Assembly (NCBI GenBank): GCA_037576195.1
Contig: CM075104.1
Span: 2,672,775-2,736,774, forward strand
Source: Phytoseiulus persimilis
Lineage: Eukaryota; Arthropoda; Arachnida; Mesostigmata; Phytoseiidae
Direction of reading: 5' to 3'
DNA length: 64,000 bases
The notes under the pieces are model-generated. The model worked only from the letters and a program-made list of their open reading frames with translations, was not told the DNA's origin and made no database searches. Below are positions 35,546 through 47,648 of this stretch, one piece after another. The position numbers and the translations under genes were made by a program. Numbering within the stretch: the stretch's first letter is position 1; each line of letters opens with the position of its first letter.

Positions 35546-35558
35546 GGCTCAAACTACT

Positions 35559-38500
35559 GGAAGAGAAATTATCAACCTCGGTGACCTTTGAACGCTGACG
35601 ACGAAGTCAAAAATCGGAACGACCAATGTGAATCGTCCACTCAGCTCGGAGACGAACGACAAAGAACGTTCGGTTATGGAGTCTTCCATTATTGACTGTT
35701 TCCCGGGTCGGGAGTCGCGGCGGGCAGAATCAATGTGAAGCCTGAGAGACTGCAGTCGGTGTATCTCAGCACTAAGCTCGCGCATAAAATATCCTCAGCT
35801 GCTCAGAATATCCAAGCGTGACTTCGGTAAGAAGGGAGCTCCTGCAACAAAACTCACCCCTCGTCTCAGACCTCGCGAGAGGCTCGTAGAGTTAGGACAT
35901 CAGCTGCCATGGCGCTCCGCAACCACCTGTTGAACCACGCGTTTCAATGAGGCCAGATCTGCGCGAGGTTCATTCGTCTGTGTTCAAATAATCCGCTCCG
36001 AAGCGAATTTCATTCGCGGTATGGACCGCGGACGGAGGCTGACGGGCTAGTTACCGGTTCGTTCCCGCCTCGAGGACGCTCGGAGGAAGTGAAAAGAGTT
36101 CTCGATCGGAATTCGGCTCATCTGTGGTTCGTATGCTCGCTCGTCACAGCGATTGGCAAGCCGCCGCACTGCCGGCGCGAGGAGGAATCCGTGCCCGCTG
36201 ATCCGCCGTTCGCCCTCGCGGAGCTATTTTTGGATCTCTGATCCTTCTGCACGAATTGGTTTCGTGGAAACGTATGGAGCGGAAAGAGTGGGACGTCGCA
36301 TACTCCGGAGTGACGGTTAGCTCTGCCCCATCGCGAACGGATTATCAATCTTTTAACTCCCACGCAATCGGGGCACATGCAGCTCGGGATTGAATATCAA
36401 TCATTCAGCAAACCGTGTATTCGATGGAGGTCTATATGTGTATGTCGGGTCCTCTCCTCAGAAACCTCAACGTCTCCGTCTCCTTGGAGCGATCGAGTCG
36501 TGGAATTCTTCAGAAAACTAAATTTGTTGGGTTCAGCGTCCTTCGGGGTCAAAGAGAGCCTTTTGAGAAGAGCTATTCATCCACGTCGTATATTCGTCCC
36601 TCGACACGGCCATAGTTTGCCTTCGGCCAGCGTTTGGAGTGTGGCTGGATGTTTGCGATGCGGATTTGGAGTGCTGCGAAAAATCGCAAACGGCTCGATG
36701 CCTGCTGAAGCTTCGCCAACGCTTTCTCCGATGGTCGCTGTTAGTGACAGAGGATTTGTTAGTTGCTCTTCCAGACCCAAGGCTCCTTGATGTGCGGCAT
36801 CGAGCGACTTTTCGGGATGCGTTCGAGGGATGCTGATACTTCCCGTTATTTTGTGCCCATCCACCTCGAGGGGCGAACGCTCTCCAGTGATGCGCGCTCC
36901 CCCAGAGCCAATCCAGTGAGGTGTTCCACAACAACCGCGATACACACGATGTCGACTTTCCCACAGCGTGTCGGCAGGGACGTTCGCTCCCTCTAGGGAG
37001 CATCAAGATCTTTGAACCTTTTAGCTCGCATGGCAGGAATGAGTTTGCCCAATCCTGGATAGTTCATTGCGTCTTTCGATTTGTGGAGGTACCGCGTTGG
37101 AGAATTTCGAGTGCGGGCGTTACAAATCCTCCGAAGAAGTCCGTTTGACTTCGTTTCCGTAAGCCCGACTAGAGCTGCGGCTGCGCATCGAAGGCTCGCC
37201 AGGAATAGAGAGTCCCTGGAATTCTAGGAAGACATAGATTGAACATCAACTCGACGTTTCAGCGGGAAGCCAGTCGGGTGATGCGCTGAGATGAGCTCTC
37301 TTCTTTATAGAGAGCTCTTCCTCTCCTCGCTTTTTATGGTCGGACATTGAGTTCTAGATTAGTTTCCTTGATCGACAACAAAAGGTGGACATGGAAGCCT
37401 CCATTGAGCCGACCAAATAAAATAGCAAGTCTCTCCATGATGGTACCTTCCAAAGTTCCCCGGACGTGTGGAAAGGTGAACACGAGCTCCCTCACAGTTG
37501 GCTTTGCGCTTGCCTCATTCGAATGGCGAAAACATATATAGCGGAAACTCAGTACAAGTAACAGGATCCATTCCATAGGGCGTCTCCTTTTCGGAGTCGG
37601 CAAAGGTATTCTCAACGCATCCGCGGTTCCTGAGGGAAATTCTCGTTGTCTGTTCGGCGGCTTTAGTAGCCGGGGGGCGTTCGGAAGGGAGCGTTGAGAT
37701 GAAGGATTCCAGATACCTGATGACGCTGGAGAGAAAGTTTCTGTTTTTTGATGGCAAGCTTCGAGCCGATCCGCGTCGGATATGAAGAGAGAGAAAGTTT
37801 AGCGAGGGTTCAGAACATTCTGGGTATAAGATTGACGTTGCAAGTGCATCCAGAAATTGGCGCATATGCGACAAGGCTCGCCGGCAACTTCGAATCACTT
37901 TGATTGGAAGTTGCACCACTTCCCTGACTGTCGGGGCGGATGAGTTCCGCGAGACTCAATTCTCTCCCAGAGAGTTACAGGACTGAGATTCGAAGAGCCG
38001 AGCCAGCGTTTGGAGAGTATGTTCCCTCATCTTATCTGGCGTATCACAGCTCCGGAGTCCCGGAACGGAGAAGGTTGAGGAACAATTGAGGCGAATCTGG
38101 GTCGGCTCCTCGTGAAGACTTCGGTCGGGGCTTGCGTAAGCCTTTAACTTTCAAAGATTTCACGATACAATTCAGTTGGACGCGCGCTGTCCGTTTTCAA
38201 ACGTATAGATCCTCCTTCTCCGGGATGGAGAGAATTGCGCTCTCGCTTCGGACACCTCGGGTCCTGAAGGACGAAGCCAAACTTCTGCGAAATTTTCATT
38301 TGTCCAGGTTCGAAATGCTGACTCCAAGCGAGCCACATACGCTGATGCCGTCTGAAAGTTCGCGGGATGAGCTCCTCGCGAGTCGGGCCGTCGAGGCATC
38401 CGCCAGAGAATCCCGGAGGATGAGCTCCTTGAGAAGAGAAGGAGCGGAGTCTCATCCGAAAATGTTTGATCCGCGATGCGGTATGAAATCAGTCTGCGGC

Positions 38501-39339
38501 TCTTTACGACACGTCAAGGAAATCTCATCAACGGGGATCCGGAATACAACAGAGGGATATCGAGGGTTTACTGTCGGGAGACAAGGGCTAAGGATATCTC
38601 CCCACCGAACGGAGGGACTCAGATTGGAAGATTCCGGATTCCAACGAGCATAAGGAGCCCTTCCGAGGACAGCAGCGAGCGATACCATCCCGAGCAACCG
38701 GGGGACAGTTATCCTGAACTTTTGAAAAACTGCGCTCGGATGGCAGCGTATCCCATCTTGTTCCGAACCTAAAGAGCCATGTTGTGATCCGGATACAGAA
38801 CAGGATGCTCCATTGGTGAGAATTTCGATTCCTTGTCCAAGACAAAGCCGCCATATGCTCGGCCAATTCGCGACGGGAGCATCTGTTTCCCGACAGAGGC
38901 TCGCTATCGATTTCTGATCAGCAGCCAGGTTCCCGGAACGAATGGAAGGTACTCAACAGATAATTAGTAGATGTCAATGCATCGTTTCCCCCGGTCCCTT
39001 TTTCAAGATAAATCGCGAAGCTACTCGAATAGATCCGCTATTCGTGCTCGGGGGCTGATATTCGGCAGGATTTCTCGCAAAAGGCACGGGCTCCCTATGC
39101 GGACGGCCACCACTGGGCAGTAGAGAACAATGAGCCATCTCGCCGCAACACTGCCAGGAGGCGCCATAATCCGCTCCGAAATCCCCACGGAGATTGAGGT
39201 TTCCGATATGCGCTACAAGCGTTATTGAAATCATTCGGGCAGGCGAAAGGGGAACATGAGCCTTATACAGGTAGTTTTTTTTATCTGAAAATTCGCGAAG
39301 TCGCCGGGAATTTTCAAGCTCAATAATTTTGGAATTCTT
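35559..39339. other. Unassigned sequence left of the tandem duplication
   Basis: No recognisable coding sequence. Frames such as 36533-37006 and 37515-37919 on the minus strand and 38132-38653 on the plus strand have no domain and overlap frames on the other strand. No repeats were identified. Confidence 0.4.
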
Positions 39340-42300
39340 TCCAGAATCAAGGAGGGAACGGAAGAGGATCTCAAGGTTTCTTGCTGGACTGGAAATTTCC
39401 AATTTTCACTTCGTTCTCTCGTTTGTTCTTCCGAAAAATCCCGCGGAAGGGAGCCGGTCACGAGAACTGGCGAGCAATCGTACCCAGATTTTCCTCGGTT
39501 TTAGGGCTGTTCCAGGAAACTTCCTTTTACGCGTAAGCCGCGAACCCGGCGAGTTCGTTCCGATTCCGGTCATTCTGAAAACCATCGGCTGGCCGCAATT
39601 TTCACCAAACTGACTCGAACGAAGAATCAGAATGACCGCCTTGGAGTTCTCTTTCGATTCCTTCTTGATTTCCGAGCATCCGATTCTCGAGTACTTGGTA
39701 CGACATGACCAGTGTCTCTGAAAGTGAGAGGACGATCACTGGAAAATGGACGATGCATCTCTAGAAAACGCTCTCGATTTCAGGAAGAACGTCAAGTGTT
39801 CCGCCGTTGTGAGGATGTTCCAGATGAGATCTTGTTTCTCCAGTCAGCGGGTATGCTTGAATGATGAGTACTGAGTGGAAAGTGCAGCACTAGTAGAGAG
39901 ATTCTCCCCTCATTCTTCATAATCCGGAATCTGACATCACTCATAAGTCACAACTTTATCAAGAAAAAACGTTGATTCCATCCATCGCAATGAGTGGTCG
40001 AGCCTGGACAAGTGAAGTTCTCGACACCTCCGACACCACGTACAAAAGACGAAGCGAGCTCAAAGGCAAATGGACTCACTTACGTGAGTTATCACTAGAG
40101 CCTGCGAGTTCGGGAAATTTTCCGAGATTACTCTATCAATAGCCCGGGGATTGATTCGATGCGATGAGAGGATAATTTCAAAAAATTGCCTGTACTTCCA
40201 GGCTCTAGTTATCACCCATTCTCGAGGGCAGTTTCCACTGATCGTGCTGGCGGATGTGACGAGATAGACTGCGAATCAAATTCAACGGGGCACCAGCTGA
40301 GGGCACATTGCCGCCAGAGTTTCTTCACACCCCTGTTTCGATGAACAGCTAAAACTAGAAGGACTCTCTCAACTGTCTGAAGTTATGCGATGGACAGCAG
40401 CTCGAAGCGGTTCTGGTACATCTCGATTCCAGCGGAAACTTATCTGACTGAACATGAGACGGTTCTTATGGGAATGATACCCTGGAGTACAGCTAGAGTA
40501 CATCTGCTTACCTCTCGAACATCGGAGAAGTCACACGGGCTTCTCCTTCGGCTTGCATGTCTTCGTTCAGATTCCACATCGTAAGTGTTACAACCGACGG
40601 GATATTTCCCGCGTCACCCCGTACAGATGGAAGCTGGGAGCTGAAGTGTGAGGTTAGGCGATCGCGGAATCAGTTCATCGGGGACTGGCAGTTGCAGACA
40701 TGACATCTGCCATTTGGGTGATCGAAGAAAAATATGAGAGAGAACTGGAGATAGGTACGAGTACCACATCATGAATACAACAGATAGATAATCGAAAACA
40801 CACTCTGGGACAAGGGTCCCCCGGACGAGCCGCGAAGAAAACCTGGATACCGGTGCTTGAGCCGCGGAGATAGGGGAAGGACTTGGGGACGCAAACAGAA
40901 TTAACTCTTCCTCCATGATTGGCGTTTCCGACCTGGTGCGAGAACTACCCCTTCCTGAGGCCTGGGCGTCTTTCATCGCAAGATGAGATTCTCTCTCCGC
41001 GAAGTTATCAGCCTATGCGCCGGAGGCCGCCGAACTGGACTCGCCACGGGCGTGGATGGAAAAGAAATCTCCTACGAGTCCTTGTTGGGTGACACTTAAG
41101 ATAATCAGGACCGAGCTCGGCTGCTGGCGGTTTCTCGGCCTGAGGCTGGTGACTGGCTACACGCGATCTCAACGGACCGACTGGATACGAAGTTCGATGA
41201 CCGTTCTGTCAGGATTTGCGTCGGACTCCGATTGGGTGCTAAATTGGTTGCGCCGCATCGGTGTCTTCCGAATCCTCCACAGTGGCACTTTACTTGATGT
41301 CTAACTACCCTGAGATAGTATGCGATCGGGTTCTATGCATTATACTTCGATTTTTCGGAATTTGGTATGTCCCTTATGGGAGGCCGTTCCTGGTCAATCT
41401 TCTCCTTGCTAGCGCTATTTTCCTCTTGAAGGCATCACAGTGCAGCAGGGTGTGATCAACGGTGTCTTGTTCTCTGGTGTGGCAGTTGACACAGATTGGT
41501 GTTGGAGCTTTCCCAATTCTTGAGAGGTATGCTTGAAAATCTCCATGACCAGTCAGTACCTGGGTAGTGTGGTAATCCAGGTCGCCGTGCACATTTGTGC
41601 GTCCATCGGCCGTTCTGCGCGCCGTCCCATCTCCTTTGCCATTTCTTAATGGTTTCGTCTTCAACTTCCTCACTTGTTTTGGAAGTTTCGCTGATGAGGT
41701 CGTCTCCTTTCTTCTTCCTTATAGCCCAAATTTCAACTCGTCCTTTAGCAATTAAAGTCCATCGTGGTGTTTTGCAAGAACCAGGAGTGCTTCAGTTGAT
41801 GTTGTCCTGTAAGCCCGGGTTATTTTTATGGCCATGATTCTCTGTGTGGTTCCCAGCAGCCGTCTGTTCTTCTCAGTGAAGAGCGTTCTTCGGGACTATA
41901 CTTGGGACGCGTAAAGTGCGATAGATTGTGGGACAGTTGCTAGGATTCTTCGCTGTGCTTCACTTGCTCCGTCCGCTCTTGGGAGCATTTTCTCAATGTC
42001 TCTGGATGTCCTAATAGCTTTCTGAGTGACCGCCCGAAGGTGCGTATTTCCTCTCAAGGGACATTCGAGAGTTTCACTGAGTTTCCTATTTCTATGTCGT
42101 GTCCCGGTAACTGAGGTGTTGAGTTTTTTTCTCCACTTCCACGCTTCCGTCGTCTCGAGGGCTAAGGTGAGTTTATTGATCTGACACCATCTCAAGACAA
42201 TATCTAATGAGTCCTTCGCGATTTTTTCTAATTCTTCAAGAAATCTAGCGGTGACCATCAGGGCCAGGTCATCGGTTCAAGCAAGGGCGGTCGCTCTGTC

Positions 42301-45300
42301 TGGAAGATCCTCCCGAAGAACGTCGTCGCATCCCACGTTCCAAAGGGTGGACCCGAGAATCGAGGCCCTGTGGGACTCCGGCCGTCATTCTGTGCTCATT
42401 TCCCTCCTCGTCGATGATTCACCTATCTTTGAGGTAAGTGTTTACGATGTTTCAGAGGTATGGAGAGAAGTCACGTTCCTCGAGGGCATCCATTATGATT
42501 TTCCATCTGATTGAATTGAAAGCATTCTTAACGTCCCGGAGTATGATAATGATTTCGCTCCTGCTCTGGTAGTGTTTTTCATATCATTTTCGACCTTCTC
42601 CGTGATGATTTCTATGGGATTTGGCGTTGATCTCCCTAATCTGAATCCATATTGATTGTTTGAGAGCCCTACCCCGGCCTCGAGTTCTTTATGTAGTCGG
42701 TGGTTCAAGACCGCCTCGACTGTTTTCGCGATGGTGCTAAGTAGAAAGATGGGCCGATATGAGTCCGCTCTCCCAGGCTCAGGATGGACTTAAGGATAGG
42801 CTTTAGGAGGATGAGGTTCACTGTTTTCCAATCTTCTGAGAATAACCCGCTTCTGAGGATGTCCTGTGTGTGTTTCACGAAGGTACTGGGCCGTCTGGTG
42901 AGCAGGGTTTTTGATTGCTTCCGTCCGGGCCAGGGGCTTTTGCTCCGGGGGTTTGATCTGCGGCGGCTTTTATTTCATCCATTGTGATTTTGGGGATATC
43001 TTCAGGTTTTGTTGGTGTCACTTTCCGTTGAAATTCCTCGCCTTGAGGGAAGAGTTTGGTTACGGTTGTCTGGATGGTGTGGGTTGGTAGTGGGATTTTC
43101 TTTTGCCCGGATTTCTGTCTGATGATTCTATAGGGGAGTCCCCATACATCCTCCCACATCCGTATTGCATCATATAGTTCATGCCATTTTTCCTGTGTCC
43201 TCCTGAGATTTCGTTCTGGTATTGCTTCTTGGCTTCTTTGTATGATTCATGTGCTTCTTGAATTTGTTCTGGATCAGGGTGTCTGGATCGGGGGACTCTT
43301 CGAATTCTTAGAAATCTCCCCCTTGATCTGACGCAGTTCGTTCAACGCTCTGCTATTTCGCTATTCCAACAGTACATTGTTTAGACGGGGTTCCTTCTCG
43401 GCAGGCTCTTGTTAGCTTTTCCGTGAGTGTTGCTGGTGTGATTTCTATATCCTTGTCTCTGCCTGTGAATCCATTCTCTAGCTCAACTTTCCGCAGGTCA
43501 GGCAGGCTTCATACCGCAGTTCGTCAGTTATCGGAGGAGCTTTTTGTCAGTCGAGTCTTCGGAATGGACGATGAGTGTCTTCGATGTACCTCTCGTTTGC
43601 CGAGACACTGCTCCCGAGACACGAAACACTTGCAGCGGCTAGCGCACCCAGCCATTCTCCGTGAGGAACAGAGGAGACCAAAAGGGAAGGATGGGGATAG
43701 CAGTCAAAAGCATGGGAGAAAATTCTCCCCCATCCGGCGACTCGACAGGATTCATTCGGACCTGACCTCTGGGATTATTGTTCGCCGACGAGGTCAGATC
43801 AGCCGCAAGAGAAAAAACTGCGGCCCTACTTCATATCGTATCTTATGGAGAATCAACGGTTCACAAATTCTTGGAGTCCGTTCAGAGAGGGACCCCGTTC
43901 ATGGCTCACAGGGAGCCTGGAAGAGAAGCTGATAGAGTTGCGTCGCATCATGATGGGGAAAAGGCATTTTGTGCACTCGCGAAGAGTGATCTCTGAGCCG
44001 CGGCAGCGGGGATTGAGCGGATCGTCACATCGGGCCCCGGATTTGTACCGACAGAAATGCAGTGAATGGTCTTCGCGAATACTGAGCAAAATACCAGCCG
44101 CAGCCCTTCTCTTTCGACTCGAGGGAAGCGTCGGCCGTTACGATAATGCAACCCTGGGGTCCCCGATTGGCGAACTAGAGACGACCGCTTCATGCGGCTC
44201 TTCGCGCGCCTAGAAGAGAAAGTAATCATAAGGACAAAGACACAGCACGAAGTTTCTACGCGAATTGTGGGCGGTCGATTGATAGCTTGATGGATTGATG
44301 CGCTGTGCTATTGAAAGCAGGCGAATTGAACTATCAGTGCATTCCTTTCTTCATATACTCATATGGATAGACAGAAAGGAACGGTTCATGCCCGAACTAC
44401 CGGACTCGCTTCATTATGAGAGAGGTACCGCAGCGGGATCCAACGCAATGATCTCAACGGCTCTCCCGCGTCGTAGATATTGCAGCACGTTCTCGGAATC
44501 AGTATTCTCCGTACGACGGGCGGAGTATACTTGGCCGAGAACTACTGCTGGTCTTAACTCCGCACAAAACCGCATTTCATTTGACGGAAGCTATCTCAAC
44601 AAGAAACGCTTTGCAGGCGCAGGCGGGTCGAGGTATACTCTATTATCGTTAGCTGGTACGCTATCGCTCGACGTCGCCGGATGAAGGGAGCGGAGTCGCG
44701 GCTCCTCCGGGAGGCCCAAATAATCTCCCGCCTACTATTCTGCCCAGTAGAACTCGACTTGCGTTCTTCCCGTTCACAATCGTCGAACGACGAATATCGG
44801 AAACTTTCAAAACGAGCCGGTCGACCCTGCGACAGTCATCACAGCTCACGTCTCAGAGAACCAATTGGAATAATAGAAGTGATGAGAGAAACGCTACGCG
44901 GTGTTATCCACACATCAGAACGAGCCAAGGAACGAAAGCATAAAGGAAGGCGGTCGATAGAATAGATGAAAGATCAGGGCGACGATGTTGAGGAGAAAAA
45001 GCTCGGTCTCCTTTTTATTTATCAGTGTCAGTCAAGGACGAAGAAGTAGAAGAACAATGAATTATTATTGTCGTCATCATCATTTTTCAATTGTTATTAG
45101 TATCATCACCATATTTTTTATTATTATGATCATCATGTTGAATGCGACTCATCAGACCAACGCGTCACTGGCCGTAAAGTTAATGTTTCGATCGATTTAT
45201 CATGGTTATTTTTCACTCAATCAGTCCATCAAGCAGTCAATCAATGATCATCTTGTATGCTGCTATCGTAATCGTCGTCGGAATAACCGGAATCTCAATG

Positions 45301-47648
45301 AACTATGCTTGTGTTTTGTAGATTCCGTTCGACGTCTTCATTTCGCATCAATGTCGCCGCCATCGCCGTTCTTTTCAGAAAGGAAAAATTATTCAAAATC
45401 GATGCACGAGTTTGAAAGATTCGAATCACGGAGTCTCATCGAAATCAGAGACAGTTTTTTCTCGTCTACATTGAATTCCGATCGAGTTGTCAAACTACAA
45501 GCAGTTCGCGTGTAGTTGTAACAATGATAATGATCTGTCTGTGATCGCCCTAAACATCCACCACAGTTCTGAGCCTCGTCTCATTCGGTTCACGCTGAGA
45601 GTTTGAGATCAACCGACTGACAACCAATGGAGTACCAAATCAAAACCAGAAACGATGTGTTGGCTGCTGGATGATCTACGAGATGGACATAGCGAGATTG
45701 AGCCGAAATCGGAGAGGAGGACACGGGCAGTATACGTGCACCGATTTCCCATCGGGTCAGTTGAATCGCAACTGACCAGTCTCGCTGCGGGGGCAACCAG
45801 TTGAAATGTTATCGGTTAAAGATAGGATTTCGTTCGACAGTGATCAATGATCATTGGTGATATTGACAACCTCAACGACGATAATTGCAATAATAGTCCT
45901 AAGAGTCATCGCTGTAAAAAAATGATGAAAAGTGGCAGATACAAAAAGAGAGAGGGAATAACAGAAAGTCAAAACTCGAGAAGTGGAAACCAGGCAGGAC
46001 TGAACACGCGACGGTACTCAACTCATTCCGATTCACATTCATTCTCTCGCTGTACCTCCGCAGCAGAGGCAGAGAAGGTCTCCTGGGTTGCAGTACCCTT
46101 CATCCTTGTATCGCCTCGTCGTGAATCCTTCAACGTTATCCTTGTCAGCAAGATCACCCCGCAGAAGCCTGTATATCCGCGTTGTCACGCTGAGTCACTC
46201 GCGCGGTCTTTTGAGAAGCGAAGCGCGTGACGACGGCGTTGTGACAACACGACGGCCCCGACGGTGGGTACATTGATCGGGCCGTCGTCAACATGCACCG
46301 CAAGTCAATCGAACATTACCCGATCGTCGTAAACTCTGTTGAAATTTCTCGCACATAAAACATCCCTTGCTACTGCTCAACACACGTACGCTCTGCCTTT
46401 CGCGCTTTCTCTCTCTTCCTTTCGTACATACGCTCTCCTTAGGATTCTCTCGCCGCTTTTCAGTGTTCGTTTAAAGTTTGAGTGTAACCCGGAGCGTTTC
46501 ATTTCATATCTTTTATTTTACTCTTATCGACGGTCTACAGAAAATCAAGAACGAAATCATCGGTGTGGGTTGGTTGCTTCCAATTGAGGGTGACTCCCCT
46601 TCCGCCACTGACATCGCTTCCACGAGCGAGTTACCCTAGGTCGAGTGTGGAATCTCGGCCGTAAATCTCACCGTCGATCGGATTCGGAAATTCACTCGTC
46701 GTTGACAGGCGCACAGGGCAGGTGAATCGCAGGAACAATCGACTGAGTGAAATGAACGAAAGTCATGATACAATATCGAATGTTGCTTGCCATCTCTACT
46801 GCAGGTGCATTGTCTGTAGAGCGGGAAAGGGGCTCCGTCAATCATTCACTCGACCGATAAATCATTCGACAGCCAGTCAATTCAGTCAATCAAAGGTTGG
46901 GGAGGCGGTGTTGCAGTTTGGTTCAACTCGCTTGCTTGTATTGTCGAGAAAAAAATCTCAAAAGCACTCGATTCACTCCGACTCAAACTAGCTCTCGATG
47001 TGAACGGGAGTTCCATAGAAGTTTATATTAGAAGGCTTTTTCATGTCTTCCCTCTTCCATCTTGACTTGAGAAATGTGATTGCAAAAATGGGGCATGATA
47101 TTCGGCATCGACTGTTGATGACACAGTTATCGTAATAGTAACAGTATATAATAATAATAATAGGTAATGTCGGTACACATAATAATGGTATAAATTGAAT
47201 GGTAGCAGTAGTAATAGTAGTAGTTGGTTATGGTGGCAATGGTGGTGAATATATCGGTCGATCGCTCTGCCAGGAATTTCGTAGAGTTAAACCGCCACGG
47301 AATGAAGTGCTTGATGAAACTCTGCTCGACGAATTAATCGGTAGGAGAGGTGACTTTTCTGTCTTTCCTAGATCTGATTCGATCTGTATTCACCATGTCC
47401 TCTTCACCCTTGTATCTCGAAGGCTCGTGAAGTACTTTTGTTGAGTCACGTAGACGCAAGGTGGCAAGAGTCCTCTGGTAGCGCCAAGAACGAGAACGAT
47501 CAATCCAATGGTACCGATATCAAGAAGGCTAGTAATCATATCATAATGATAATAAGAATGATATTGTGTCTCTTCATGGATGGCTACTAGATATTGTCAT
47601 AACAAAAAAACGGAAGAAACTCCAAAAAACCATTACAATGAAGTTGTT
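39340..47648 (+). repeat. Tandem duplication, copy 1 (8309 bp)
   Basis: This segment is repeated directly and immediately by 47649-55954. Corresponding points are offset by 8309 at the start, drifting to 8306 at the end through single-base indels. The unit contains the R1-like relic (41.3-43.6 kb) and otherwise sequence in which I recognise no gene: 39.34-41.3 kb and 43.6-47.65 kb have only unassigned frames, a CT-rich stretch near 46.4 kb, and AAT and GTA microsatellites at 47147-47225. Confidence 0.97.
41300..43560 (-). pseudogene. R1-like non-LTR retrotransposon relic, copy 1
   Basis: Read from 43560 leftwards there is an inter-domain linker (ITPATLTEKLTRACREG), then WGLPYRIIRQKSGQKK and the reverse transcriptase start AKAPGPDG (42875-43159). 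Next come a palm with GVPQGSILGSTLWN around 42330-42370 and a fingers/thumb frame MVTARFLEELEKIAKDSLD (41896-42258). A C-terminal knuckle CVNCHTREQDTVDHTLLHC ends it (41374-41673). The wording of the linker and LWN motif fits the R1 clade. The catalytic box reads stop-T-D-D: TGA at 42277-42279 replaces the Tyr codon. The endonuclease is missing. No 28S rDNA flanks it, so it is not a site-specific R1 in its home site. Confidence 0.8.

Noticed and set aside
36533..37006. 157-codon minus-strand frame
   Set aside because: Ser/Arg-rich composition typical of reading CG-rich noncoding DNA; no domain.
41300..43560. R1-like relic considered as an rDNA insertion
   Set aside because: Neither flank resembles 28S rRNA sequence, so there is no rRNA gene in the window.
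45059..45515. Frame with an Ile-rich, membrane-like stretch, present in both duplicate copies
   Set aside because: The hydrophobic run comes from AT-rich trinucleotide sequence (ATT/ATC), and conservation between the copies only reflects the recent duplication.
46430..46480. CT-rich stretch with TTTTCAGTG resembling an arthropod initiator
   Set aside because: No coding sequence follows in either copy and initiator-like words are too common to call a promoter.
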